In this document: positions 48,417-56,447 of the stretch, one piece after another
Layout of the letters: each line of letters opens with the position of its first letter
Numbering within the stretch: position 1 is the stretch's first letter
NCBI RefSeq assembly: GCF_023155095.1
Contig: NZ_JAKNDA010000006.1
Span: forward strand, 124,001-188,000
DNA from: Idiomarina aminovorans
GTDB taxonomy: Bacteria > Pseudomonadota > Gammaproteobacteria > Enterobacterales > Alteromonadaceae
Direction: 5' to 3'
DNA: 64,000 nucleotides
Program-made: the position numbers and the translations under genes
The notes under the pieces: generated by a model
What the model saw: the letters and a program-made list of their open reading frames with translations, nothing else
What the model was told of the DNA's origin: nothing
Databases searched by the model: none

Positions 48417-49124
48417 GTGAAGTCGACCAATAGATTACCTGATGAGTTAAAGCCTTCGTCCACTGACTATACTGTGTCCGGTCTAAAATCTGTATTAGGG
48501 GCAGTTCCTGTTGCAGGTTCATTATTATCGGAAATTGCAGGGACGGTCATACCTAATCAAAGAGTTGATCGTATAGCTGATTTTGCGCGGAAACTGGAGT
48601 TAAGAGTTTCTCACTTGGAACATTCATTTTTTGAGCGTGAAATAAAAAACGAAGAGTTTACGGATTTAGTTGAGGAAAGCCTAAGATAAGCGGCACGGGC
48701 AACCACGGACGATAGACGAGAGTATTTGGCCTCCTTATTAGCCACTAGCTTAAAGAGCAAGGACATTGAATACGCTGAGTCTCATCACTTACTCAGAATT
48801 TTATCAGAGCTGTCAGATATTGAGGTTATTTGGCTGAGGTTTTATAGCAATCCATCACTAGGTGGAGACGATGATTTCAGAGATCTTCACAAGGATGTAC
48901 TTGAACCGGTAGGGTCGACTCTCGGAAGCGGCCAGAATGAGATCGACAAAGAGGCTCTTTAAAAAAGCTATAAGGATCACCTAGAGAGGCTTGGGCTTAT
49001 CAGCGGTAAAGTAAAAACAGATAAGAATCCTGAGTTTGACAAATTGTCCGGTGAGTTCAAAAGGCAGTCTTTTAGAACAACTGCGTTAGGTGATTTGCTA
49101 TTACGGAATGTTGACTTACTTTAG
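48417..49124 (+). pseudogene. Helical companion gene of the RT, with two nonsense codons and its RBS displaced
   Basis: The frame from GTG 48417 to TAG 49122 encodes about 235 residues of a mostly helical protein with no signal peptide: LKSVLGAVPVAGSLLSEIAG, then LELRVSHLEHSFFEREI, then REYLASLLATSLKS and LRILSELSDIEVIWLRFY. Two in-frame TAA codons (48687-48689 and 48960-48962) break it; both become Gln (CAA) with a single T-to-C change, giving SLRQAARATT and ALQKSYKDHL. It resembles a common family of uncharacterised proteins, perhaps related to Abi-alpha (DUF4393); this is recollection. With IS copy 2 removed, AAGGA lies 6 bases before the GTG and 33 bp separate RT stop and start. Confidence 0.72.
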
Positions 49125-49203
49125 TTTGAGTGGTCTTGAGGTAGCTATCTTGCTTAATGAGTGTATTTGGTTATGCTAAAACAAAGCATACCGAGTTGAT
49201 GAC

Positions 49204-49398
49204 ATGGCAAAATCAAAATACTCGCTGAGCGAGGCGCAGATTGCGAAAAGAATAAAGGAAGGACGCGGATCTGGCTCCGGCGCGGATTACAGCCCTTGGG
49301 TGCGAGTCGATGAGCTTGCATCTTTAGGCCGATCCCGGCAGGTCTATTCTCACCTCACCAAACGAATCCACCATCTACTTTCTGATCTTGAATTTTAG
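49204..49398 (+). pseudogene. tnsA: Truncated Tn7 TnsA endonuclease (first 63 codons)
   Basis: The 64 residues match the N-terminus of Tn7 TnsA as I recall it: SEAQIAKRIKEGRGSGSG, DYSPWVRV, GRSRQVYSHLTKRIHHLLSDLE. In Tn7 TnsA the last residue here is Glu63, one of the catalytic residues (with Asp114 and Lys132). After it the frame gives Phe and a TAG, and family similarity stops, so the gene was cut by a deletion junction near 49392. Full TnsA has 273 residues. No tnsB, tnsC or tnsD follows. Confidence 0.88.
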
Positions 49399-49503
49399 TC
49401 ACTTTTAACCCTTTGTTGAAAATAGTCCGTTGTGGCTGTTAGGCGGAATGAGCTCGTATCTAATACGGTTAACGAACTAACGTTCTTATGGCATATTAAG
49501 TTT

Positions 49504-50496
49504 ATGAAAGTTCTGATTTGTGATGACTCTAAAGTTGCTCGAAAGAGCATCGAGCTGTCTTTACCTAAAAGCTGGGACATTGAGGTGCGTTTTGCCGAAA
49601 ACGGGCAAGAGGCGCTAGATTTAGTGGAGCAAGGACTTGCGGAACTGCTGTTTCTTGACTTAACCATGCCTGTTATGGACGGTTTTGAAGTATTACAGAA
49701 TATTAGGGAAAGGGAACTAGACTGTCTGACAATAGTCGTTTCCGGTGACATACAGGAAGCGTCGCAACGCAGAGTTGAAAAATTAGGTGCTCTGGGTTTT
49801 ATAAAAAAACCCATTGTTACTGAGGAACTGCAAAGCCTGCTTCAACGCTACGGCCTTATTAGAGAACTGCTACCGGCTGAACATCAGCGTCAGCTAAGTA
49901 AAACCGAGCACATTGAGCCTACCGATATCTTAAAGGAAGTCAGCAATATTGCGCTTGGCGACGCCGCAAAGCTGCTTGGTGACATGTTGGGCTCCTTTAT
50001 TCAACTGCCCGTTCCCGATGTGGCTAAGCGCTCTTACAATGCCTTGATTAATGAACTTCATGACGAAGACATTCGAATAAATATGGTGTCGGAGGGCTTT
50101 GTTGGTAACGCTATAGCCGGAGAAGCCATCCTTTGCGTTGATAACCGAACCCTCAATGACTTACCATCGAAACTGTCGGACTATCACGGTTATGAATTTA
50201 AGGACGATAACCAAAGTGTGTTGTTGGATGTTGCTTCAACATTGATCGCCGCCTTTTTAAAGCGTTTCTCCTCACAACTGGATTTAGAATTAAACATAAG
50301 TCAGCCAGCTTTTCTGGGAATGAGTGAAACCGTCAATAATGTTTTTAAAGAGGATGTGAAAGACAAAAAAGTTCTAATCATCAGCATCGATTATGAGATC
50401 CCTGACTATCATTTAAGTTGCGATCTCTACGTTATTTTTACTGAAGCTTCAATTGCTGCACTGGAAGAACGAGCTGGGTACTTTATCGATGAATAA
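49504..50496 (+). CDS. Response regulator with CheC-like phosphatase domain
   Basis: This 330-residue protein starts at ATG 49504 (MKVLICDDSKVARKS); an upstream in-frame start would add 24 residues lying in the deletion junction. Residues 1-120 are a receiver domain with Asp7, Asp8 and phospho-acceptor Asp52 (LFLDLTMPVMDGFE). From about 160 there is a CheC/CheX-type domain with the ExxN motif in DILKEVSNIALGDAAKLLGDMLG. The combination suggests a receiver whose output is dephosphorylation of a partner. The stop overlaps the GGDEF gene start (ATGAATAA). Confidence 0.85.
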   Translation: MKVLICDDSKVARKSIELSLPKSWDIEVRFAENGQEALDLVEQGLAELLFLDLTMPVMDGFEVLQNIRERELDCLTIVVSGDIQEASQRRVEKLGALGFIKKPIVTEELQSLLQRYGLIRELLPAEHQRQLSKTEHIEPTDILKEVSNIALGDAAKLLGDMLGSFIQLPVPDVAKRSYNALINELHDEDIRINMVSEGFVGNAIAGEAILCVDNRTLNDLPSKLSDYHGYEFKDDNQSVLLDVASTLIAAFLKRFSSQLDLELNISQPAFLGMSETVNNVFKEDVKDKKVLIISIDYEIPDYHLSCDLYVIFTEASIAALEERAGYFIDE

Positions 50497-51430
50497 AGAT
50501 CAACTAGATATCACCAACCTACATTGGTTATTGCAAATTCTCCAAAATATTGAGGTTGGGCTGATTGTTTTTGACCGCAATTACGACGTTAAAGTGTGGA
50601 ATGGTTTTATGGAGAACCACAGCGGTATCAGCAGCGTTGCGGCTAAAGACGAAAACTTATTTAGACTATTGCCAACTCTGCCTAAAAGCTGGTTTGAGTA
50701 TAAGACAGAATCCGTTTTGAAATTAGGTATTCAGGCTCACTGTAACTGGCAACAAGAGCCACACATTCTTAACTTTGAAAATACCCGGCCGTTTACTGCA
50801 GAGTCTGATCTTATGTTCCAGAATCTCACGTTATTTCCCTTATTTTCTACCAATAAGGAAATTTATCATATCTGCGCGCTGGTTTATGATGTCAGTGAAG
50901 AAGCAAATAATCTATTAAAACTAAAAACCATCAGCCAGACCGATGCATTAACACAGTTGTTTAATCGAGGGCATTGGCAGCAAGCGTTTGAACAAGAGTT
51001 TCTTCGTTGCCAGCGTTATGAAGATACAGCTTCTGTCATCATGATGGATATTGATAATTTTAAGCCAGTAAATGACACGTATGGACATCAGGTTGGTGAC
51101 AGAGCGATTCAGTTAATCGCAAATATAATGTTGGAAAGTCAGCGAGAAACCGATATTTGTGGTCGATACGGCGGAGAAGAGTTTGTGATTCTTCTACCAA
51201 AAACGTCCTTAAACGACGGTGTTTTAGTCGCTGAGCGACTGAGAAAGCAAATAGAGCAAACGTCACTGCCTTTAGGCAAAGACCACAATGACGAGCAACT
51301 GAAGCTGACAATAAGCGCAGGGGTTGCGGAGTTTTCTAATGAATTCTCGATTGCTGAGAACTGGCTGGAAAAAGCAGACGCTGCGTTATATGACTCTAAA
51401 AAAAATGGCAGGAACCAGGTATCGAAATAA
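50489..51430 (+). CDS. PAS-GGDEF diguanylate cyclase
   Basis: This 313-residue protein is taken from ATG 50489, overlapping the response regulator by 8 nt; the earlier frame start lies inside that gene. Residues about 10-130 are PAS-like (NIEVGLIVFDRNYDVKVWNGFMENHSG). The C-terminal half is GGDEF with LTQLFNRGHWQQAF, MMDIDNFKPVNDTYGHQVGD and the active-site RYGGEEFVILLP. An intact GGEEF predicts c-di-GMP synthesis. No membrane segment is seen. The pair with the upstream gene is a small signalling operon. Confidence 0.93.
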   Translation: MNKDQLDITNLHWLLQILQNIEVGLIVFDRNYDVKVWNGFMENHSGISSVAAKDENLFRLLPTLPKSWFEYKTESVLKLGIQAHCNWQQEPHILNFENTRPFTAESDLMFQNLTLFPLFSTNKEIYHICALVYDVSEEANNLLKLKTISQTDALTQLFNRGHWQQAFEQEFLRCQRYEDTASVIMMDIDNFKPVNDTYGHQVGDRAIQLIANIMLESQRETDICGRYGGEEFVILLPKTSLNDGVLVAERLRKQIEQTSLPLGKDHNDEQLKLTISAGVAEFSNEFSIAENWLEKADAALYDSKKNGRNQVSK

Positions 51431-51457
51431 AACCTCCGGCCAGTAGCCGGAGGTTTT
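51429..51457. terminator. Bidirectional terminator after the GGDEF gene
   Basis: A perfect 12-bp stem AAAACCTCCGGC / GCCGGAGGTTTT over the loop CAGTA lies between the convergent GGDEF gene and the PstS-like gene. Confidence 0.9.
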
Positions 51458-51463
51458 GTTGAG

Positions 51464-51862
51464 CTAGAATGAAGTTATGATATTCAACTCGTCGGTCACT
51501 TTACTCTTGTCCGACACGTAACCTATCCCTTGCGGGTTATTAAGCAAAAACGATATAACTTCGTCATCACTTTTTAATTCATTAAGCGGTGTTCCACGCC
51601 CAGTAAACTTGAGTTTGGCCCAGTGACGCTTCAGCTGTTCACCTGACTTACCTACTAGAGATTCCTCAAAGGCTTTACGTGCCGCTGAGTCCTCCGGTAA
51701 ATTTACGCCTTTTAACACCTGAGACTGGCCTAAATAAATTCTGGAAACAGACTCTTCGTTAATTTCCGTTTGTGAAACTACGACACCATTTTGCGCAAAA
51801 GTTGAAAAGCTGAGTACGCTTGCTGCAAAAACGATGAGAAATAAAGTAATTTTTTTCATCAT
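51464..51862 (-). CDS. Short PstS-like periplasmic substrate-binding-type protein
   Basis: This 132-residue protein has a signal peptide (KKITLFLIVFAASVLSFSTFAQ) and a single lobe resembling phosphate ABC transporter binding proteins: VSRIYLGQSQVLKGVNLPED, then FEESLVGKSGEQLKRHWAKLKFTGRG and FLLNNPQGIGYVSDKS. Full PstS proteins are about twice this length, so it is probably not a transporter component. It lies 6 bp after the porin gene and is co-transcribed, which hints at phosphate or oxyanion handling. Confidence 0.8.
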   Translation of the reverse strand: MMKKITLFLIVFAASVLSFSTFAQNGVVVSQTEINEESVSRIYLGQSQVLKGVNLPEDSAARKAFEESLVGKSGEQLKRHWAKLKFTGRGTPLNELKSDDEVISFLLNNPQGIGYVSDKSKVTDELNIITSF

Positions 51863-51868
51863 AAATCC

Positions 51869-53005
51869 TTAAAATACAAATTGAACCGCAGCGGAAACCA
51901 GTACGTCAGACTCGTCCGTCAACTTGTCGTCAGAGTGAGTTACGTCGAACTTTAATACGGCGCTTGGAGCAATGTTAAAGTTGGCACCAAGTGAAGTGTA
52001 AGTAGTTTCGTTAACGACATTTGTTGTCACTTGATTAACAGCGGCTTGTAATTGTGGAACAGGAACCGTAAAACGCTCGGCATTACTGATTTTATCGTCG
52101 GTTTGACCAACGGTGGCGTGTAATGCCCAGTTGTCGAAACGCTTACCTGCGGTCAGGTAACTTGACCGTTGTTCTGGAATATAACTGCCTTCAACTTCAA
52201 GATTGGTATATTCGCCACCAACGAACCAGTTAAAGTTGTCGTACATAAAACCAACGCTGGCGAAAGTTCCCTTGTCTTCAGAAACTTCCAGTTCAGAAGC
52301 AACCTGGCCGGCACCGGCTTGTCTTAATGTGTCCAGCAAGCCACTGATTTCGTTAAATTCGATATTGGTGTCATTGGTTTGATAATAAGCAATGCGCATA
52401 GTCAGGTTGTTATAGATAGCGCTGGTGTTAAAACCAATCATATTGTTCATCTCAGCTTTTGACAGTTCCGCGCCACCTATATCAATGTCATCGTTCATGT
52501 TGCCGGCAACAACTTGGGTATTGAAGATAAAGTTACCGATAAAAGCATTATGTTGAACGCTCACGCCGGTATAATTATCAAAAGCAACACGATAGACGCT
52601 TTGCGGCGTGCGTAGCCAGTGGTAGCTGTAACCGACATCCAGTGAGTCTGAGTACATATAAAAAGGTAAGCGCAATTTACCGACATTAACGCTGGTTGAG
52701 TCATTAAACTGGTACTGTAGGTAGGCCCACTCCACCCCGAGGTCAAAGTCTTCTTCGCCGCGTGACATAATTTGCGTGGTGATACTTAGTTTATCGGAAA
52801 GGTCTGCCTTTGCCTGCAGCGCAAATAAGCTTTCAGGATTAAAATCCAGGTTATTGTCATAGCCGAATAACTGGTCATCGCTGCCGGTTGTCATACCCGC
52901 TGCAATATTACCAAAGCCACTCCACTGAATTTTATCTTGTGCATGAGATGGAAGGCTTATTAATAGCGCAGATGCGCCTATACAAGCCAGTAAAGAATTC
53001 TTCAT
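51869..53005 (-). CDS. Outer-membrane porin-like protein
   Basis: This 378-residue protein has a signal peptide (SLLACIGASALLISLPSHAQ) and a body of alternating amphipathic beta strands ending in phenylalanine (SAAVQFVF), as for beta-barrel outer membrane proteins. The start DKIQWSGFGNIAAGM and the stretch SVNVGKLRLPFYMYSDSLDVGYSY are reminiscent of porins related to phosphate-selective OprO/P-like barrels. The substrate is unknown. The PstS-like gene follows in the same unit. Confidence 0.82.
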   Translation of the reverse strand: MKNSLLACIGASALLISLPSHAQDKIQWSGFGNIAAGMTTGSDDQLFGYDNNLDFNPESLFALQAKADLSDKLSITTQIMSRGEEDFDLGVEWAYLQYQFNDSTSVNVGKLRLPFYMYSDSLDVGYSYHWLRTPQSVYRVAFDNYTGVSVQHNAFIGNFIFNTQVVAGNMNDDIDIGGAELSKAEMNNMIGFNTSAIYNNLTMRIAYYQTNDTNIEFNEISGLLDTLRQAGAGQVASELEVSEDKGTFASVGFMYDNFNWFVGGEYTNLEVEGSYIPEQRSSYLTAGKRFDNWALHATVGQTDDKISNAERFTVPVPQLQAAVNQVTTNVVNETTYTSLGANFNIAPSAVLKFDVTHSDDKLTDESDVLVSAAVQFVF

Positions 53006-53200
53006 TTAAAGCTCCTGAGAAAGTTTACAACATTATAATTTAGAGGAATCTAAAATTGGCTAAATTTTGCACGTTTACATTTTTGGATACAATAGTTCGT
53101 TTGCGTTAACAATAAGTGTTAAATTAGTTAAGTTAATGTGTGTTTTTTTATGCACCTTTTATTATTTAAAAAGTACAATTAATTAACAGTTAAGGACTTT
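53006..53200. other. AT-rich divergent promoter region
   Basis: This 195-bp, strongly AT-rich gap separates the porin gene (minus) from the cation efflux gene (plus). It must hold both promoters. I see no clear metal-regulator operator, terminator or repeat in it. Confidence 0.5.
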
Positions 53201-54079
53201 ATGCACCATCACCATCATCACCATGAAAGTTCGTCAGAGCGCATCGGCTGGGCGTTTTTCCTTAACTTATGCTTTACCATCATTGAGTTTATTGGCGGGG
53301 CGCTGACCAACAGTACCGCTATTTTAGCGGATGCCGTACACGACTTGGGCGACAGTATTTCCATTGGTATGGCCTGGCTGCTGGACAAGTTCAGTCGTAA
53401 AGACGCTACGCACACCTTTACCTATGGTTACCAACGACTTTCTCTGGTTGGTGCTTTTATTAACGCCGTTGTACTGACGGCTGGTTCTGTCTGGATTTTA
53501 TTCGAGGCTATTCCGCGTTTATGGAATCCAGTGATGCCCATGGCGGAAGGCATGGTGCTGTTGGCAATATTTGGTGTGATTGTGAACGGCTATGCTGCAT
53601 TTAAGCTGTCGCACGGAAAATCGCTAAACGAGCGGGTGCTTAATTGGCACTTACTTGAAGACGTGCTGGGCTGGGTCGCGGTTTTAATCGTGTCGATAAT
53701 TCTAATGTTTGTCGACTGGCCTATTTTGGACCCTTTGTTATCTATTGGTTTTACCCTGTTTATTCTGGTGAATGTGGTCCGCCATTTAGGGGCTACGGTT
53801 AAATTGTTTGTGCAGGCGTCTCCTGACCCGGAAGTTTATCGGCAAATACGCAAGCAATTGACGTCGTTAGAGCTCGTTAACGATGCCCATCACTTGCATT
53901 TTTGGTCACTGGACGGCGAACGCCATGTATTAACCGCACATATTGTGGTATCAAAAGAACTGGAGTGCCAGGAACGAGCGCTTTTAAAACAACAAATATC
54001 ACAGCAGCTGGCAGCGTTTGAATTAGCTCATACGACGATTGAGCTGGAGTATCCTGACGAAGCTTGTCGAGATCATTAA
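53201..54079 (+). CDS. Cation diffusion facilitator (Zn/Cd efflux, ZitB/CzcD type)
   Basis: This 292-residue inner-membrane antiporter begins with seven consecutive histidines (MHHHHHHHESSSERIG). Six membrane helices follow. The metal-site HxxxD pattern is seen in TM2 (DAVHDLGDSISIG) and TM5 (WHLLEDVLGWVAVL). The C-terminal cytoplasmic domain (about 210-292) has HHLHFWSLDGERHVLTAHI, typical for the dimerisation and metal-sensing fold. Zinc or cadmium export is the likely function. A GST gene follows after 12 bp. Confidence 0.93.
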   Translation: MHHHHHHHESSSERIGWAFFLNLCFTIIEFIGGALTNSTAILADAVHDLGDSISIGMAWLLDKFSRKDATHTFTYGYQRLSLVGAFINAVVLTAGSVWILFEAIPRLWNPVMPMAEGMVLLAIFGVIVNGYAAFKLSHGKSLNERVLNWHLLEDVLGWVAVLIVSIILMFVDWPILDPLLSIGFTLFILVNVVRHLGATVKLFVQASPDPEVYRQIRKQLTSLELVNDAHHLHFWSLDGERHVLTAHIVVSKELECQERALLKQQISQQLAAFELAHTTIELEYPDEACRDH

Positions 54080-54091
54080 CAGGAGAAGATC

Positions 54092-54664
54092 ATGGAATTA
54101 TTCGGAAGCTATACCTCGCCATATGTAAGACATTGCCGCATTGCTTTATTGGAGAGTAAAACAAAATTCTCATTTACTGAAACCGACTTTGAAACCAGTG
54201 CGAAATTAAGTCCGGCCAAGAAAGTACCTTTTCTGCACCACAATAATGTGCGTTTACACGACTCTACCAGCATCCTGAAGTATGTAAGGGACAAGGCCGA
54301 CGAGCGTTTTTTCGCTGACGTCAAAGACTTTGATCAGTACTGTTTGGTGAATACCGCTATGGATGCCGCGGTCAACTTGTTTTTGCTGGAAAAAGAAGGG
54401 ATAACGGCGGATAGCGTAAGTTACCTTAAACGTCAGCAACAGCGGGTTTATGACATATTGCAACTCATGGAAGACAAAGAGCACGCGGTGGCTTACGAAG
54501 GCCCGCACCCCTTTAGTGATGGCGAATTACGTTTAGGGTGTTTCTTAAGCTGGGGGTTATTCCGTGAGCGTTTCAATTTGGATGAGTACCCGCGACTTCA
54601 GGCTTTTGTCGATAAGTTAAATGACTACCCTTACTTCGCGGATACTGATCCGACTCGTTCTTAA
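54092..54664 (+). CDS. Glutathione S-transferase family protein
   Basis: This 190-residue protein has the thioredoxin-like N-terminal GST domain (MELFGSYTSPYVRHCRIAL, then KKVPFLHHNNVRLHDSTSIL with the cis-proline and the glutathione-binding D-S) and an all-helical C-terminal domain. The N-terminal serine/cysteine motif SYTSPYVRHC is closer to small GSTs than to glutaredoxin 2, though overall size is smaller than classical GSTs. The substrate is unknown. It is in operon with the cation exporter; its 3' end overlaps the convergent acetolactate-synthase-like gene by 4 nt. Confidence 0.82.
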   Translation: MELFGSYTSPYVRHCRIALLESKTKFSFTETDFETSAKLSPAKKVPFLHHNNVRLHDSTSILKYVRDKADERFFADVKDFDQYCLVNTAMDAAVNLFLLEKEGITADSVSYLKRQQQRVYDILQLMEDKEHAVAYEGPHPFSDGELRLGCFLSWGLFRERFNLDEYPRLQAFVDKLNDYPYFADTDPTRS

Positions 54665-56319
54665 TTGGCTTTAATAGCACGGCTGCGCTCGGGAATTTCC
54701 TCGTTTAGCAGCCGGTCATTTTGTGAATAATCTACGGGTACATCAATAAGATGAACACCGGGCTTGTTCAGGCAGTCTTCTAGCAGTGGTATCAGGTTTT
54801 CGGTTTTATCTAAACGATACCCTTTAGCGCCATAAGACTCTGCGTATTTCACAAAATCCGGATTATTGAAATCTAAGCCATAATCGTTCAGTTTCATGTG
54901 CTGCTGTTTCCATTTTATCATGCCGTAGCCGCTGTCATTCAGAACAACCACGACAATGTCCAGCCCCATTCGGACAGCGGTTTCAAGCTCTTGCGAGTTC
55001 ATCATAAAACCACCATCGCCGCACACGGCCATGACTTTTTTATCCGGATTGACCAATTTGGCCGCCATTGCTGAAGGCAGACCTGCCCCCATAGAAGCCA
55101 GTGCGTTATCCAGCAGCACGGTATTAGGTTGACGCGCCGGGTAATTACGGGCAAACCAAATTTTATAGATACCGTTATCCAGAGCAATGACACCATCGTC
55201 TGGCATTGCCTCCCGAACATCTTCTACCAGACGCTGAGGTAATACCGGGAAACTGTCGTCATGAGCACCTTCGTCGGTATGGTCGCGCATATGATCCCGA
55301 ACTGTCAGCATAAAGTCGAAGTCCCAGTGGTCCTGCGGTTCTATGCCTTCTTTTAATTGCCAGATACTGTTACCGATATCACCAATCATGCTGGCGTGTG
55401 GGAAGTAAACCGAATCCACTTCAGCGCCCTGAAAGTTGATGTGCACAACTTTACGTCTATCGTTGTCACCGGCTTTCATCATAAAGGGCGGTTTTTCGAT
55501 CACGTCGTGGCCGACATTTAAAATTAAATCAGCTTTTTCAATGGCGCGGTGCGGGTAATCGCCGTCAGAAATAGCAGCGTTACCTAACCAGCGAGGGTGA
55601 TCTTCGTTAATGACCCCTTTACCCATTTGCGTGGTGATAAAAGGAATACCGGTTTTATCCACAAAAGCACGTAACATTTTTGCGGTAATCTTGCGGTTTG
55701 CAGCAGCACCGATCAAAAGAACCGGATGTTTAGCTTCGCGCAACAGCTCAAGTACGTGGCGAACCGACTTATGTTCAGTAATAGGACGACGCGAATGGCT
55801 TGCCTCTATAGGTAACGCGGTAACCTCGTCCCGGCTAATATCATCGGATAATTCCAAATGAGCAGCGCCCGGGCGTTCGTCTGCCGCCCGGCGGAATGCT
55901 TCACGTATGTGCGCCGGAATACTGCTGCTGCTAATAATAGCCTGTGTATACTTAGTAATGGGCGTCATCATATCGACCACATCAATGATCTGGAACTGAC
56001 CTTGATGACGTTCTCTTATGGGTTTTTGCCCGGTAATGACGACCATGGGCATAGCGCCGAGTTGAGCGTAGGCTACCGGAGTGACCAAGTTAGTCGCACC
56101 CGGCCCCAAAGTCGACAGGCATACGCCGGGCTTTCCGGTCAGACGGCCATAAGTTGCAGCCATAAAACCGGCGCCCTGCTCGTGGCGGGTTAAAATTAAT
56201 TCTATAGTGGATTTTGAAAGGGACTCTAGTAAGTCCAGATTTTCTTCGCCGGGAATGCCGAAAATGTAATTCACACCCTCGTTTTCTAGTGCTTTTACGA
56301 ATAAATCGGATGCTTTCAC
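54661..56319 (-). CDS. Acetolactate synthase-like thiamine diphosphate enzyme
   Basis: This 552-residue enzyme has the three-domain TPP fold. The N-terminal catalytic glutamate is Glu47 in LTRHEQGAGFMAATYGR. The central domain is TH3-like. The C-terminal TPP motif runs from GDGGFMMNSQELETAVR to LNDSGYGMIKWKQ. The motif KPIRERHQGQFQIIDVV is typical of the catabolic AlsS-like form. No ilvN-type regulatory subunit gene is adjacent, which fits a stand-alone catabolic acetolactate synthase or another TPP decarboxylase. It lacks visible operon partners. Confidence 0.85.
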   Translation of the reverse strand: MKASDLFVKALENEGVNYIFGIPGEENLDLLESLSKSTIELILTRHEQGAGFMAATYGRLTGKPGVCLSTLGPGATNLVTPVAYAQLGAMPMVVITGQKPIRERHQGQFQIIDVVDMMTPITKYTQAIISSSSIPAHIREAFRRAADERPGAAHLELSDDISRDEVTALPIEASHSRRPITEHKSVRHVLELLREAKHPVLLIGAAANRKITAKMLRAFVDKTGIPFITTQMGKGVINEDHPRWLGNAAISDGDYPHRAIEKADLILNVGHDVIEKPPFMMKAGDNDRRKVVHINFQGAEVDSVYFPHASMIGDIGNSIWQLKEGIEPQDHWDFDFMLTVRDHMRDHTDEGAHDDSFPVLPQRLVEDVREAMPDDGVIALDNGIYKIWFARNYPARQPNTVLLDNALASMGAGLPSAMAAKLVNPDKKVMAVCGDGGFMMNSQELETAVRMGLDIVVVVLNDSGYGMIKWKQQHMKLNDYGLDFNNPDFVKYAESYGAKGYRLDKTENLIPLLEDCLNKPGVHLIDVPVDYSQNDRLLNEEIPERSRAIKAN

Positions 56320-56447
56320 TTCGCTTTCTCCTTGCGTTAAAGAATCTTACTTTGGCTAAACTTACGTACAGCATAGGAGAGATGATCAAAAAAATCCGTA
56401 ACCAGAGTTAACTGATTACGGATTCTACAGTTTTTAAACCTTAAATA

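Noticed and set aside
48348-48689. A 113-residue protein starting inside the IS as a native gene
   Set aside because: Its first 23 codons are IS end sequence. The native start is GTG 48417 and the body continues past the first TAA in the same frame.
49402-49406. CTTTT after TnsA as the target duplication of an end starting at 44881
   Set aside because: Aligning the terminal motif and first TnsB repeat with Tn7 puts the end at 44884, not 44881; a CTTTT match in AT-rich DNA is expected by chance.
55610-56193. Open frames on the plus strand opposite the acetolactate-synthase-like gene
   Set aside because: They have no family features and mirror the codon pattern of the clear TPP enzyme on the other strand.
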